Source: Saprospiraceae bacterium
GTDB lineage: Bacteria; Bacteroidota; Bacteroidia; Chitinophagales; Saprospiraceae
Length of the DNA: 40,539 bases
Reading direction: 5' to 3'
Assembly (NCBI GenBank): GCA_022448955.1
Contig: JAKVCU010000084.1
Location: 1 to 40,539 of the forward strand
The notes under the pieces were generated by a model. That model was given only the letters and a program-made list of their open reading frames with translations, was not told where the DNA came from and searched no databases. A program made the translations under genes and the position numbers. Of this stretch, positions 18,496 to 26,450 are shown one piece after another (position 1 is the first letter of the stretch; each line of letters starts with the position of its first letter).

Positions 18496-19242
18496 ATGAA
18501 CTTTACTAAGTACGACGAAAAAATTCCGCAACTTTCGACTGAACAGATGATCGAAGTTGATCGTTTGATGGAATCAAAATATCAAATCGACCTCAACAAA
18601 ATGATGGAGAATGCAGGAAGGTCTTTAGCCATCGTTGCAAAAGAACTTTTTCTTAAGCGACAACCTATTTTGAAAAGAGTAGCCATACTAGCAGGCACCG
18701 GAGGAAATGGTGGAGGCGTAATGGCTGCCGCGCGACGTTTGCACAATTGGGGAGCAGAGATACACGTATTTATCAGCAAGCCCGCTGGTAGGATGACTCC
18801 AGTACCAGCACATCAGCTGAGTATCCTCAGAAACATGGAGGTATCTGTACAGTTACCTATTGCTATCAAAAAAGAAGAGAAACCTTTTGACTTGATTATT
18901 GATGGTATTATCGGTTATAGCCTTAAAGGAGAACCAAGAGGCGGCGCAAAAACCATGATTGATTGGGCAAATGAGCAAAGTACTCCAGTTTTAGCATTAG
19001 ATACACCTTCTGGTGTTGATCTAACTACAGGGACTGTACACGAAACCGTCATCAAAGCTGATGCAACCTTAACACTTGCCTTACCTAAAAAAGGACTGTT
19101 CGAAGAAGAAGTAAAACCACTAAGAGGTCCTTTATATCTAGCAGATCTTGGTGTTCCACCTATGCTTTATCAAGAGCGTAGCCTTGGATTTAAGGTACCA
19201 CCAATATTTGCAAAAGGAGATATTTTACTTTTAGAAGAATAG
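18496..19242 (+). CDS. nnrE: NAD(P)H-hydrate epimerase (YjeF N-terminal domain), stand-alone
   Basis: A 248-residue YjeF_N-domain protein. It interconverts R and S forms of hydrated NAD(P)H, so that a dehydratase can repair them. Family motifs are MMENAGRSLA (~36-45), the nucleotide loop AGTGGNGGGVMAAARRL (~66-82), the DGIIGYSLKGEPRG catalytic-Asp segment (~136-149) and ALDTPSGVDLTTG (~171-183). The dehydratase half (NnrD), fused behind this domain in many bacteria, is absent here and is not elsewhere in the window. The final residues are short, so this is a complete single-domain form rather than a truncated fusion, as far as can be seen. It runs on the plus strand and is convergent with the next gene. 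Confidence 0.85.
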   Translation: MNFTKYDEKIPQLSTEQMIEVDRLMESKYQIDLNKMMENAGRSLAIVAKELFLKRQPILKRVAILAGTGGNGGGVMAAARRLHNWGAEIHVFISKPAGRMTPVPAHQLSILRNMEVSVQLPIAIKKEEKPFDLIIDGIIGYSLKGEPRGGAKTMIDWANEQSTPVLALDTPSGVDLTTGTVHETVIKADATLTLALPKKGLFEEEVKPLRGPLYLADLGVPPMLYQERSLGFKVPPIFAKGDILLLEE

Positions 19243-19270
19243 GGTGCCATGAATAGTGTAATAGTGTAAG

Positions 19271-19328
19271 GGTTAATCGTGGAATGGTATAATAGTTGAT
19301 AGTGAGATAACCCATTATACCACTAACC
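19271..19328. repeat. Imperfect inverted repeat between convergent genes
   Basis: TGGTATAAT (19285-19293) is the exact reverse complement of ATTATACCA (19314-19322), with a 20-nt loop; GGTTA (19271-19275) and TAACC (19324-19328) form an outer arm. It is preceded by a short AATAGTGTAATAGTGTAAG repetition (19252-19270). It may act as a terminator for both flanking genes or be a mobile-type intergenic element. Confidence 0.5.
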
Positions 19329-19343
19329 TTTAACTAATTACTG

Positions 19344-19859
19344 TTAGGTTTTTTTACTTTTTTTGGAAGGACTTTCATTTATTTGTTTTTCCTCTTTTTC
19401 TGGGATGCCGCCGCCAAAGAAAAGCTCTGAGCTAGTATAAGTGGTACCAAAAGTATTGGCTAAGGATGCTACTTGTTTCATCGCATCGACCAATTGATTG
19501 GAGGTGAGTTCTTTTAATGGATGAGTGAATACACTTACAACAAATCCGTCATAAAGGCTGTATTTTGCATCTAAGGCTGAATGAAAGTTAGCGATGAGCA
19601 TATTTTTCATCTCAACCTCTTTGATTTGTTCCTCTTCGATAATAGGTGTGAAAATGCGCATTCGGTTATTGTGTTGATCCGTAATAATCAATAAGATTCG
19701 ATCTCCAAATAACACCTGCCATGCACCTTCCTGACCTTCTACCAAAGGGGATTCTTTTTTGATAACTTCTTCTAGCTTCTGATTATTCATCTCTTGTGCT
19801 TGCGCAAAAAGAGAAGCATGTAAAAGGAGAGCGAAAGTAAAAAGCAGACATAGACGCAT
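19344..19859 (-). CDS. Exported YbjN-like hypothetical protein
   Basis: A 171-residue protein with a signal peptide (MRLCLLFTFALLLHASLFAQAQ). The middle region has the strand-strand-helix pattern of the YbjN/type III secretion chaperone fold: WQVLFGDRILLIITD, MRIFTPIIEEEQI, MLIANFHSALDAKYSLYDGFVVSVFTHPLKEL followed by a long helix DAMKQVASLANTFG. The C-terminal ~25 residues are charged and low in complexity (KEEKQINESPSKKSKKT). The fold suggestion is from pattern only. The gene is convergent with the epimerase and ends near the 19271-19328 inverted repeat. Confidence 0.6.
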   Translation of the reverse strand: MRLCLLFTFALLLHASLFAQAQEMNNQKLEEVIKKESPLVEGQEGAWQVLFGDRILLIITDQHNNRMRIFTPIIEEEQIKEVEMKNMLIANFHSALDAKYSLYDGFVVSVFTHPLKELTSNQLVDAMKQVASLANTFGTTYTSSELFFGGGIPEKEEKQINESPSKKSKKT

Positions 19860-19971
19860 AGCTCTAATTTATTGAAATGAATGGATACCTATTCAATATA
19901 AGTGCTTTTTTGCTCAGATGTTGTTAAGAGTGAAAGTGAAGTCGTCATGAGAACAAAACGAAGAAGGAGGG

Positions 19972-20014
19972 TTTGAGAGAAGAAGAATTAAGCATTATCC
20001 TTCTTCTCTTCAAA
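19972..20014 (-). terminator. Hairpin after the lipoprotein gene
   Basis: GAGAAGAAG (within 19972-19985) pairs with CTTCTTCTC (20000-20008), and the stem extends through TTTG/CAAA with one bulge. It lies 15 nt past the stop of the minus-strand lipoprotein gene at 20029. No T-run follows on the minus strand. Confidence 0.55.
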
Positions 20015-20028
20015 TAATAAAGCAGGGG

Positions 20029-21003
20029 TTATTGCTCTTTTATGAAATCAAGAATGGCTTTAGTCGCTTTCTTAGCGATGTCAGATGGAAGTTCTACCTT
20101 AGTTTGCGTTTGTAGGTCAAATGCATAAGGTGTACGCTCTGTATTCTTTTCTCTTAGCACCAAGTGACGGTTATTTCTTGCACCATCTACGATTTGGTTG
20201 CTGATTTCTTTTGGTTCTTCTAGCATTGGATTCATCACAAATTGATCTTCATCTGAATGATACGTAGGTATCAAGATTTGAAATTTATTACCTACTGTTG
20301 GTAACATAAATAAAGAAGAGAAACCTTCTTCTGCTTTATATTCTGCTTCCGCTAAAACAGCTTTTGGATTAACTCTATCACTAAGATCAAATGCAAAGCA
20401 GCCCATATCTTGTGCAAATCCAATGAGGTAGTTTTCCCAAACTTCTACACGCTGAATCATACCAGATTGGGCATCATCTGCCATTCTTTCATAACGGAAA
20501 GAAGGTTTGATAGCTGATAACAACTTATCATTTTCTAAATCATATAAAATAATTTCGCCAAAGCCTTTGATCGCAACAAAACCAGTGGCATTACTATATG
20601 ATATTTTAGCTAAGTAATAAGGAAAATCAGGGCTTATATTGATAGGAAGTACATTTCTACTGATCAAAGAGCAATCTTCTGTATTGTAAACTTCTACGAC
20701 ACGATGGCTTGGGCCATAGTCTGGATCTAAAGTAGAAGAATCAGCTGTAATGACGACCAATTTATTGCGTTCACGTACCCATACTTGATTATCTTCTAAA
20801 GTTTCATTTTTGATGGTACAATCATGAGTGATAGCTTCTGTATCTACTTGATCATAAGTATCTGTTGTGCTTGGCTCATCTGTTGATGTTTCTGTGGGAT
20901 CGGTGGTATTGGAAGAAGAAGTTGTTGTTTCTCCACCACAAGACACTAAGAAAAAACAGCTGACCGCAAATAGCATTATTGAAAAGAATCTCATAGAATT
21001 CAT
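20029..21003 (-). CDS. Lipoprotein with beta-propeller-like domain
   Basis: The natural start is the ATG at 21003 (MNSMRFF...), because the lipoprotein signal peptide follows directly and the -7 element lies at 21028-21035. The signal sequence ends in a lipobox (FFLVSC, Cys as first mature residue), then a Ser/Thr/Glu-rich linker of ~30 residues and a ~260-residue beta-rich domain with recurring short strands (LVVITADSSTLDPDYG, VEVYNTEDCSLISRNVLPI, GFVAIKGFGEIILYDLENDKLL, LIGFAQDMGCFAFDLSDRVNP). The strand pattern suggests a propeller, but no family is recognised. It is divergent from the BlaI operon, with the triple dyad between them. Confidence 0.75.
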   Translation of the reverse strand: MNSMRFFSIMLFAVSCFFLVSCGGETTTSSSNTTDPTETSTDEPSTTDTYDQVDTEAITHDCTIKNETLEDNQVWVRERNKLVVITADSSTLDPDYGPSHRVVEVYNTEDCSLISRNVLPINISPDFPYYLAKISYSNATGFVAIKGFGEIILYDLENDKLLSAIKPSFRYERMADDAQSGMIQRVEVWENYLIGFAQDMGCFAFDLSDRVNPKAVLAEAEYKAEEGFSSLFMLPTVGNKFQILIPTYHSDEDQFVMNPMLEEPKEISNQIVDGARNNRHLVLREKNTERTPYAFDLQTQTKVELPSDIAKKATKAILDFIKEQ

Positions 21004-21027
21004 TTTTGTTTTGAAGTGATCTGTTCC

Positions 21028-21035
21028 CAAAGTTA
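21028..21035 (-). promoter_or_regulatory. -7 element for the lipoprotein gene
   Basis: On the minus strand the sequence TAACTTTG matches TAnnTTTG and lies 24 nt before the ATG at 21003. A TTT-rich stretch about 19-20 nt upstream could serve as a weak -33 element. Confidence 0.5.
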
Positions 21036-21134
21036 GGGATTTTTGAGTGATAAATGATTTCTAAAACTTTCGATGGAAGAAGAATAAGAAAGTGCCTCCA
21101 TATTTCCATAAGCAAATGTTAAAAAAGGCCTAAG

Positions 21135-21207
21135 TACGATGTTTTTCGTAGAAGTATTTTGATTTACGAATATTTTCGTATATAATTGTAGTACGAATTA
21201 CTTCGTA
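21135..21207 (+). promoter_or_regulatory. Three 16-nt dyads TACGAA-N4-TTCGTA, candidate BlaI operators
   Basis: Sites at 21135-21150 (TACGATGTTTTTCGTA, one mismatch), 21165-21180 (TACGAATATTTTCGTA) and 21192-21207 (TACGAATTACTTCGTA) have start-to-start distances of 30 and 27 nt. They lie between the divergent lipoprotein gene and the BlaI-family gene, ~260 nt ahead of the BlaI start. BlaI/MecI/CopY operators are TAC...GTA dyads, so these are likely sites for the adjacent repressor. Which promoter they control is not clear, because the repeat element at 21261-21394 lies between them and blaI. Confidence 0.65.
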
Positions 21208-21260
21208 GAGTTTTACTGCAAATAGTCATTACAACAAAATAAGCAGCTTGTTAAAATTGA

Positions 21261-21394
21261 TTGTATAATAAAATGGTCAGCTCGAAAATCATAAGAAACG
21301 GACGATAGGAAAGTTACGCATGATTTTTGAAAGGACTTAAACCTGCTAGCCTTTGGCTGGTTTTTATGGGATCAATTCCAGCCTGCTGGCAGGC
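21261..21394 (+). repeat. Dispersed intergenic repeat, copy 2
   Basis: Same element as the minus-strand copy at 9721-9847: shared start TTGTATAATAAAAT (21261), exact 19-mer GATAGGAAAGTTACGCATG (21304-21322), shared TTTTTGAA and GGAC, and a terminal GC-rich hairpin, here GCCTGC-TG-GCAGGC (21381-21394). It lies in the leader region of the BlaI operon, between the triple dyad and the start codon. Confidence 0.8.
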
Positions 21395-21468
21395 ATGGTT
21401 TCGAGCTTGCTACTTAGTCGAATTTGCCTGATGAAAAGGCAGCAGACTTTTATTATAAAAGAATTCCA

Positions 21469-21864
21469 ATGAGTCGTAAAATACCCAAGCCGACGGATGC
21501 TGAATTAGAGATTTTACAGATTTTATGGGCTAAGGGGCCTTCTACCGTTCGTACGGTAAATGAGCTGTTGAATAAAAAAAGAGAAGTGGGTTATACCACT
21601 ACGCTAAAGCTGATGCAGATCATGGCGGACAAAGGCCTTGCAAAACGCAATACGGATAGCCGTACACATATCTATGAAGCAGGAGTGGAAGAGACTGACA
21701 CTCAGAACCGACTACTTCAGAAATTTGTGGATAATACCTTTAGAGGTTCTGCTATGAAAATGGTGATGCAAGCATTGGGTAACCATAATGCCTCACAGGA
21801 AGAACTAGAGAAAATTAAAGCCTTGATCGAACAAATAGAAGATCAAAATAAGGAAGACCAATAG
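21469..21864 (+). CDS. BlaI/MecI/CopY-family transcriptional repressor
   Basis: A 131-residue repressor from the ATG at 21469 (MSRKIPKPTDAELEIL); an in-frame TTG at 21424 is an unlikely start. The winged helix is typical: PTDAELEILQILWAKGPSTVRTVNELLNK (first helices), GYTTTLKLMQIMADKGLAKR (recognition helix), and a wing with RTHIYEAGV. The C-terminal half is the helical dimerisation region (RLLQKFVDNTFRGSAMKMVMQALG). In BlaI/MecI systems a membrane M56 protease cleaves or triggers loss of the repressor; the M56 gene is 25 nt downstream, consistent with that pairing. Regulation by the dyads at 21135-21207 is inferred. Confidence 0.9.
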   Translation: MSRKIPKPTDAELEILQILWAKGPSTVRTVNELLNKKREVGYTTTLKLMQIMADKGLAKRNTDSRTHIYEAGVEETDTQNRLLQKFVDNTFRGSAMKMVMQALGNHNASQEELEKIKALIEQIEDQNKEDQ

Positions 21865-21889
21865 AAATCACCCTTGAAATAAAAGAACA

Positions 21890-24280
21890 ATGGAATTTAT
21901 CCATCAATTATTCTCTGAAGAGATGACCTATGCATTAGGTTGGACGGTTGTGCATTCCTTTTGGCAGGCCGTTTTGATAGCTATGCTCTTAGCTTTTGTA
22001 CAATTTGTGCTACGAGAGCGGACGGCAGAATCTAGATATTATACGGCTTATACGGCTTTAGGTTTAGTACTAATTACTTCGATTGTTACCTTTTTTCAGC
22101 TGTATCAAGCTGCTCCCGATCCAAATGCTTTGGGGCAAAGTACCTTTATAGTTGTAACAGGGGATGGAGCGATACTAGATACCTCTCCAGCATGGGAAAG
22201 TTTCTATCAACAGTTTTATCAATATTTTGAAAATAACTTACCACTTATAGTGGCTATTTGGTTGGTTGGGGCTTCCTTTTTTATGCTCAAACTACTAGGG
22301 GGCCTAGTTGAAATTCAGCTCTTACAGACGCGGCATGTACAAGCTTTACCTGCTTATTGGCAGAAGCGATTACATTCTCTGAAAGAAGAATTGGGCATTC
22401 AACAGAATGTGAGCTTATTAGAATCTGCTCAAGTTGGTGTACCTATGGTTTTGGGTTATTTACGGCCAGTAATTTTAATGCCAGTTGGGGCAATTAATAC
22501 CCTTTCTACTGAAGAAGTAGAAGCGATCTTGGCACATGAACTGGCACATATTTTTAGAAATGACTATTTGCTAAATATTATTCAATCATTAATTGAAATT
22601 CTTTTCTATTTCAATCCTGCCGTGTGGTGGATTTCCTCCGCCATTCGAATGGAACGAGAAAATTGTTGTGATGACATTGCGGTAAAACTCTGTGGTAATT
22701 CGTTGACGTATGCCAAAGCTTTGGTGGGCTTGCAAGAGCTCCAACAAAGGACTCCAAGTCTAGTAATGACTTTTTCTAAAGGGAAAAATCAGTTGCTAAA
22801 CCGAGTGCGGCGCATTTTAAATCAACCACAAACTAATTCGAACCTTATGGAAAAGTTCACAGCAACTTGTATGTTGCTTTTGGCTTTGCTTTTCTTCTCT
22901 GTAGGAAGTGGCAATGCAACTGAAAATACGACCGTTTTTCTGAACGGAACACCGAAAGAAGCACCGGATACTTACGAACCGACCGAGATTACTGAATTTA
23001 AAGTATTTAATGAGAAGGAAATCATTGTTACAAAAAATACCAAGACTATTGATGTTGAAAATGTCGACTCAGTCACAAAGAAAGAAGTAGACTTGGATAT
23101 TGACATCTTTATGGATACCATCCCTAGTAAAGGAAGTATTCGTATTCGTACTGAACACAAAGGCAAGGACGTTGAGTTAAAAACCAAAAATGGAAAGATT
23201 ACAAATCTCATTATTGATGGTAAGAAAATACCAAAGTCTGAATATCCTAAACATGAAGACTTGGTAGTGGAAATTATTGAAAGTATTCCACCACCACCTC
23301 CTGCTCCGCCAGCACCAACTGCACCAAAGGATTTTCCACCACCGCCGCCACCTCCTGCTTCTGCAAAAGTAGATTCGCCGGTACCACCGCCACCACCACC
23401 GCCACCTCCTGCTCCGGGTGAGTGGAATGAAAAAAGTAAGAAGAAGGATAAGTCCAAATACAAGTACAAGAATAAAGACAAGAAGAAATCTAAGTCAAAA
23501 TCTTCTTCTAATGAGGATGGTTCCGTAATAATCATTCGTACTTATAAAGGCGATAATATCATTGAAGAAATTACAGTAGGTGAAGGAGGAAAGCTTTTCA
23601 TCACAGATGAAAATGGGGCATTAATTAATCTGGAAGCAGATAAAATTATCTTCGATAATAGCGATCAGATGAAAGCGATCGAGCTCATGCAAAAAGAAGC
23701 AGAGCAAAAAGCAAGGAAAGTCGCACTATTTGCAAAAGAAAGAAATGTACTTTTCGAAAAACAAGCTAAAGAAATAGAAGTGCAAATGGCCCTACAGCAG
23801 GAAAAATTAGAAGCTTTAACGGAGGAATTGGACGGCAAATCTTTAGCAGAGCAAAAAGAAATAGAGCTGAGAGTAAAGCAACTTCAGGAAGAGATGCTAG
23901 TTAGGCAAAAAGAACTTCAAGAAAAAGCTTTCGAATGGGCAGAGGAGTTAAAAGAAACGGATCACTTAATCATGGAAGGGAATAATATCCACTTCTTAGG
24001 AAATGATGGCACCGTAATCATCGGAGATTTCCAGGAAAATGGAAAGATTGATACCGACCTTAAACCTTACTTTGAAAAAGTAATGATCGCGAATAAGCTG
24101 GTTAAAGATATCAATGATTATAAAATCAAACTCAATGGAAAGTATCTAAAAATTAATGGCAAGAAGATGCCTAGAGAAATTCACAAGGAGTTTCTAGAAA
24201 TCTATAAGGACATTAATGGCCAGTCTTTCGATAAAGACGATGAGATAATTATCAAAAAGAAACATAAAACACGACTTTAA
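21890..24280 (+). CDS. M56 (BlaR1-type) membrane metallopeptidase with long Pro-rich and coiled-coil tail
   Basis: A 796-residue inner-membrane protein. Hydrophobic segments at ~18-40, ~54-72, ~117-140 and ~324-340 frame the M56 zinc domain, with AILAHELAHIFRND (HExxH at 216-220) and third ligand E256 in RMERENCCDD. Instead of a beta-lactam sensor domain, the periplasmic tail after residue 340 has a Lys/Asp/Glu-rich beta segment, two polyproline runs (~465-510), a Lys/Ser-rich linker and a ~90-residue coiled coil (~600-690: EQKARKVALFAKERNVLFEKQ...), ending in a small domain with LNGKYLKINGKKMP. No penicillin-binding motifs (SxxK) are seen. It likely senses envelope state and relieves BlaI repression. 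It is in operon with blaI (25 nt gap) and the PDZ gene (39 nt gap). Confidence 0.88.
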   Translation: MEFIHQLFSEEMTYALGWTVVHSFWQAVLIAMLLAFVQFVLRERTAESRYYTAYTALGLVLITSIVTFFQLYQAAPDPNALGQSTFIVVTGDGAILDTSPAWESFYQQFYQYFENNLPLIVAIWLVGASFFMLKLLGGLVEIQLLQTRHVQALPAYWQKRLHSLKEELGIQQNVSLLESAQVGVPMVLGYLRPVILMPVGAINTLSTEEVEAILAHELAHIFRNDYLLNIIQSLIEILFYFNPAVWWISSAIRMERENCCDDIAVKLCGNSLTYAKALVGLQELQQRTPSLVMTFSKGKNQLLNRVRRILNQPQTNSNLMEKFTATCMLLLALLFFSVGSGNATENTTVFLNGTPKEAPDTYEPTEITEFKVFNEKEIIVTKNTKTIDVENVDSVTKKEVDLDIDIFMDTIPSKGSIRIRTEHKGKDVELKTKNGKITNLIIDGKKIPKSEYPKHEDLVVEIIESIPPPPPAPPAPTAPKDFPPPPPPPASAKVDSPVPPPPPPPPPAPGEWNEKSKKKDKSKYKYKNKDKKKSKSKSSSNEDGSVIIIRTYKGDNIIEEITVGEGGKLFITDENGALINLEADKIIFDNSDQMKAIELMQKEAEQKARKVALFAKERNVLFEKQAKEIEVQMALQQEKLEALTEELDGKSLAEQKEIELRVKQLQEEMLVRQKELQEKAFEWAEELKETDHLIMEGNNIHFLGNDGTVIIGDFQENGKIDTDLKPYFEKVMIANKLVKDINDYKIKLNGKYLKINGKKMPREIHKEFLEIYKDINGQSFDKDDEIIIKKKHKTRL

Positions 24281-24319
24281 TCACCCGACTTATCTTACAA
24301 AATTTAAATTTCTAGTCGT

Positions 24320-25558
24320 ATGAAAAATAGAATCTTATTACTAGGCTTGTTAATGCTATTTGGCGTAAGCACCATATTTGCACAACAAAAAGAAAAGAAG
24401 AAGATCGTTATCATTAAGGAGATGATCGATAAGGATGGCAAAAAAACAGTAAAGAAAATTGTCAAAGAAGGTGACGAGGCAGAGGAATTCGAGATGGATG
24501 GAGATGATGGCCAGATTACAATCAAAATTGAAGATGCAGGTACAGATGAAGAAGAGATGATCATTATCCACAATAATGGAAAGGATAATGTGAAAATTAT
24601 GAAAGGCGATGCCCTTTTCGAAAACATCAACGTCAATGTCAATGAGGTGGATGGAGAAAAGGAAGTACAAATCCGTATCACCAATGAAGATGGTGAGGAA
24701 GAAGTCATCGAGTGGAAAGGTGATGGCGAAATCCCTACTGAGATTAGAGAAAAAATGAACATAGAAATCCTTGGTATGGATGATATGGAAGAAGACGGGA
24801 TCTTCTTTTTTCATGAAGGAGGCAAGAATAGTGGTTTCTTAGGGGTGCAAATGGAATCAGAAAAAGGAAGTGATGAAGTAACTGATGGCGTGGAAATTGA
24901 GAAAGTAATCGAAAATAGCGCCGCTGAAGAAGCTGGCCTTGAAAAAGGAGACATCCTGAAAAAGGTAAATGGCAAAGACATTAAGAAAATGGGAGACGTA
25001 ATCTCTGCTTTAGACGATACCAAAGCAGGTGATAAAGTAGAAGTCGTTTACGAAAGAAATGGCAAAACCAAATCTACCACAGCAACTCTAAAAGAAAGAG
25101 AGCACAAAGTAATCATTGGAAATGATTTTGATTTTGACTGGGAAGATAAAGATGGTAACCGTGTTATCATTTTAGAAGGTGATGAAAATGGAAAAAAGAT
25201 CATCAAAATGGAAAAAGAAAAAATCATCATCAAAGAAATGAGAGAAGGTGATGAAGTTGAGGTAGAGGTGGAGATTGAAGAAATTTCAGAGGGCCAAGAA
25301 GCAGATTTCTTGCAAGAAATCGACATCTTTCCTAATCCTACGGAGGATATCCTGAAAATTCGCTTTACAGCAAATAAAAAGGATACTAAATTAAGAATAG
25401 TAGATACGAATGGTAAAGAAATTTACAGCAAGAATTTGAATAAATTCGACGGCGAATTTGAAGAAGAAATTAGCCTGAAAAATGCTGCAAGAGGTACATT
25501 AATCTTAAGCATAGAACAAGGCAAAAAAATATTTACCGAGAAGATTATTTTGAAATAA
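24320..25558 (+). CDS. Secreted PDZ-domain protein with type IX secretion sorting domain
   Basis: A 412-residue exported protein. A signal peptide (1-21, ends STIFA) is followed by a Lys- and Asp/Glu-rich beta region (~25-165), a PDZ domain (~172-258) with GFLGVQMES, AAEEAGLEKGDILKKVNGKDI and a C-terminal strand, a further charged segment, and a C-terminal type IX sorting domain (~335-412) starting IDIFPNPTEDILKI and ending in KIFTEKIILK. There is no protease catalytic domain. Its N-terminal repeats of the kind KKIVIIKEMIDKDGKK resemble the charged stretches in the tail of the upstream M56 protein, so the two may interact or share an origin. It is third in the BlaI operon and followed by a strong hairpin. 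Confidence 0.88.
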   Translation: MKNRILLLGLLMLFGVSTIFAQQKEKKKIVIIKEMIDKDGKKTVKKIVKEGDEAEEFEMDGDDGQITIKIEDAGTDEEEMIIIHNNGKDNVKIMKGDALFENINVNVNEVDGEKEVQIRITNEDGEEEVIEWKGDGEIPTEIREKMNIEILGMDDMEEDGIFFFHEGGKNSGFLGVQMESEKGSDEVTDGVEIEKVIENSAAEEAGLEKGDILKKVNGKDIKKMGDVISALDDTKAGDKVEVVYERNGKTKSTTATLKEREHKVIIGNDFDFDWEDKDGNRVIILEGDENGKKIIKMEKEKIIIKEMREGDEVEVEVEIEEISEGQEADFLQEIDIFPNPTEDILKIRFTANKKDTKLRIVDTNGKEIYSKNLNKFDGEFEEEISLKNAARGTLILSIEQGKKIFTEKIILK

Positions 25559-25569
25559 TCATGAGATGA

Positions 25570-25604
25570 ATGATCTCAAACTCACATAAGTAGTTTGAGA
25601 TCAT
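25570..25604 (+). terminator. Hairpin ending the BlaI operon
   Basis: ATGATCTCAAACT (25570-25582) and AGTTTGAGATCAT (25592-25604) are perfect complements around a 9-nt loop, 12 nt after the PDZ gene. No long T-run follows. Confidence 0.75.
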
Positions 25605-25762
25605 CCTATATTATCAAAATTCGTCTATACGTAAATTTCAGAAATACAAGTTTTTACATCCATGTAGTTGTATCCTACAGAGAATTCAGGTGTCGTTTGT
25701 GGCACAACTATATATTAGGAAAATACACAAAGGGTTAATAGAATATATCGTATGGCGATGGT

Positions 25763-25972
25763 TTAAAATTTTGGACAATCAGTTCTACTACTTTTGCCAT
25801 TTTTGGGGATTAATAATAGTGATAATATAGCTAAATGATAAAGAAAGAGATCGCATAGGACTAAGAAAGAAATCATCCCGCCTGCTACCTCTGCTAACCT
25901 GTAAATCAAAGTCGCTAAAAGTAACAATGAAACTAGTCCTGTCGTTGTCGTTATTTTTAGATTTTGGTTCAT
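25763..25972 (-). CDS. Small two-helix membrane protein (hypothetical)
   Basis: A 69-codon frame starting at ATG 25972. Residues ~11-29 (TTGLVSLLLLATLIYRLAE) and ~32-56 (GMISFLVLCDLFLYHLAILSLLLIP) are two clear hydrophobic segments, followed by a polar basic tail (KNGKSSRTDCPKF). It sits alone in the 890-nt gap between the PDZ gene and acnB. The composition supports a real small membrane protein; no family is recognised, and chance opening of an AT-rich frame cannot be excluded. Confidence 0.4.
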   Translation of the reverse strand: MNQNLKITTTTGLVSLLLLATLIYRLAEVAGGMISFLVLCDLFLYHLAILSLLLIPKNGKSSRTDCPKF

Positions 25973-26450
25973 TTTAATGTGCTATAATGTCCTAGCTAAA
26001 TGGCGTTGCCAGCTTTTCCGGTTATGACCGTTTTAGCCATTGTTCGACGCATTTATTCTCTAAAACCTACTAAAAATTTGTTCATAGTTAGAATGCTTGT
26101 AGCCATGATAAAAATACTTCCTGTGTAGTCGAAGACCCTAACTGTTTTTATTTCTACTTCATTGTTTTGAGCTTTGATACTTGTCTATCTATGTATTTTG
26201 ATTTCTTTATGACATATTTAGGGTAATCATTTTTCCTCCAAAAAACTAAATGCTTATTGTTAAGGTTTACTTACTAATGGGATGAAAGATCAATTGCACT
26301 ATTGATTCTTTTATTTGAAAGAGAATTTTCTGTCGTAGAAATGAAGCTTTACCCAAATTTGATAGGGGATATACTTTATTAAATTAGACAATTTAACTAA
26401 TTTTACGGCCCTTTTAAATCCGAAGAACCTGCTAAACTAAAGGCTAGATC
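25973..26450. other. Gene-free region upstream of acnB
   Basis: No ORF with coding character is seen on either strand in this ~480-nt stretch. It should contain the acnB promoter; the AT-rich part 26375-26400 lies in the right place, but no clean TAnnTTTG was found. No notable inverted repeat. Confidence 0.5.

Noticed and set aside
22972-23535. Antisense Gly-rich ORF opposite the M56 gene
   Set aside because: It is the reverse of the polyproline-coding region; the sense frame has the M56 motifs and operon context.
24304-24814. Two long antisense ORFs opposite the PDZ gene
   Set aside because: They are shadows caused by the Lys/Asp/Glu-rich codon composition; Ser/Phe/Ile-rich products without domains.
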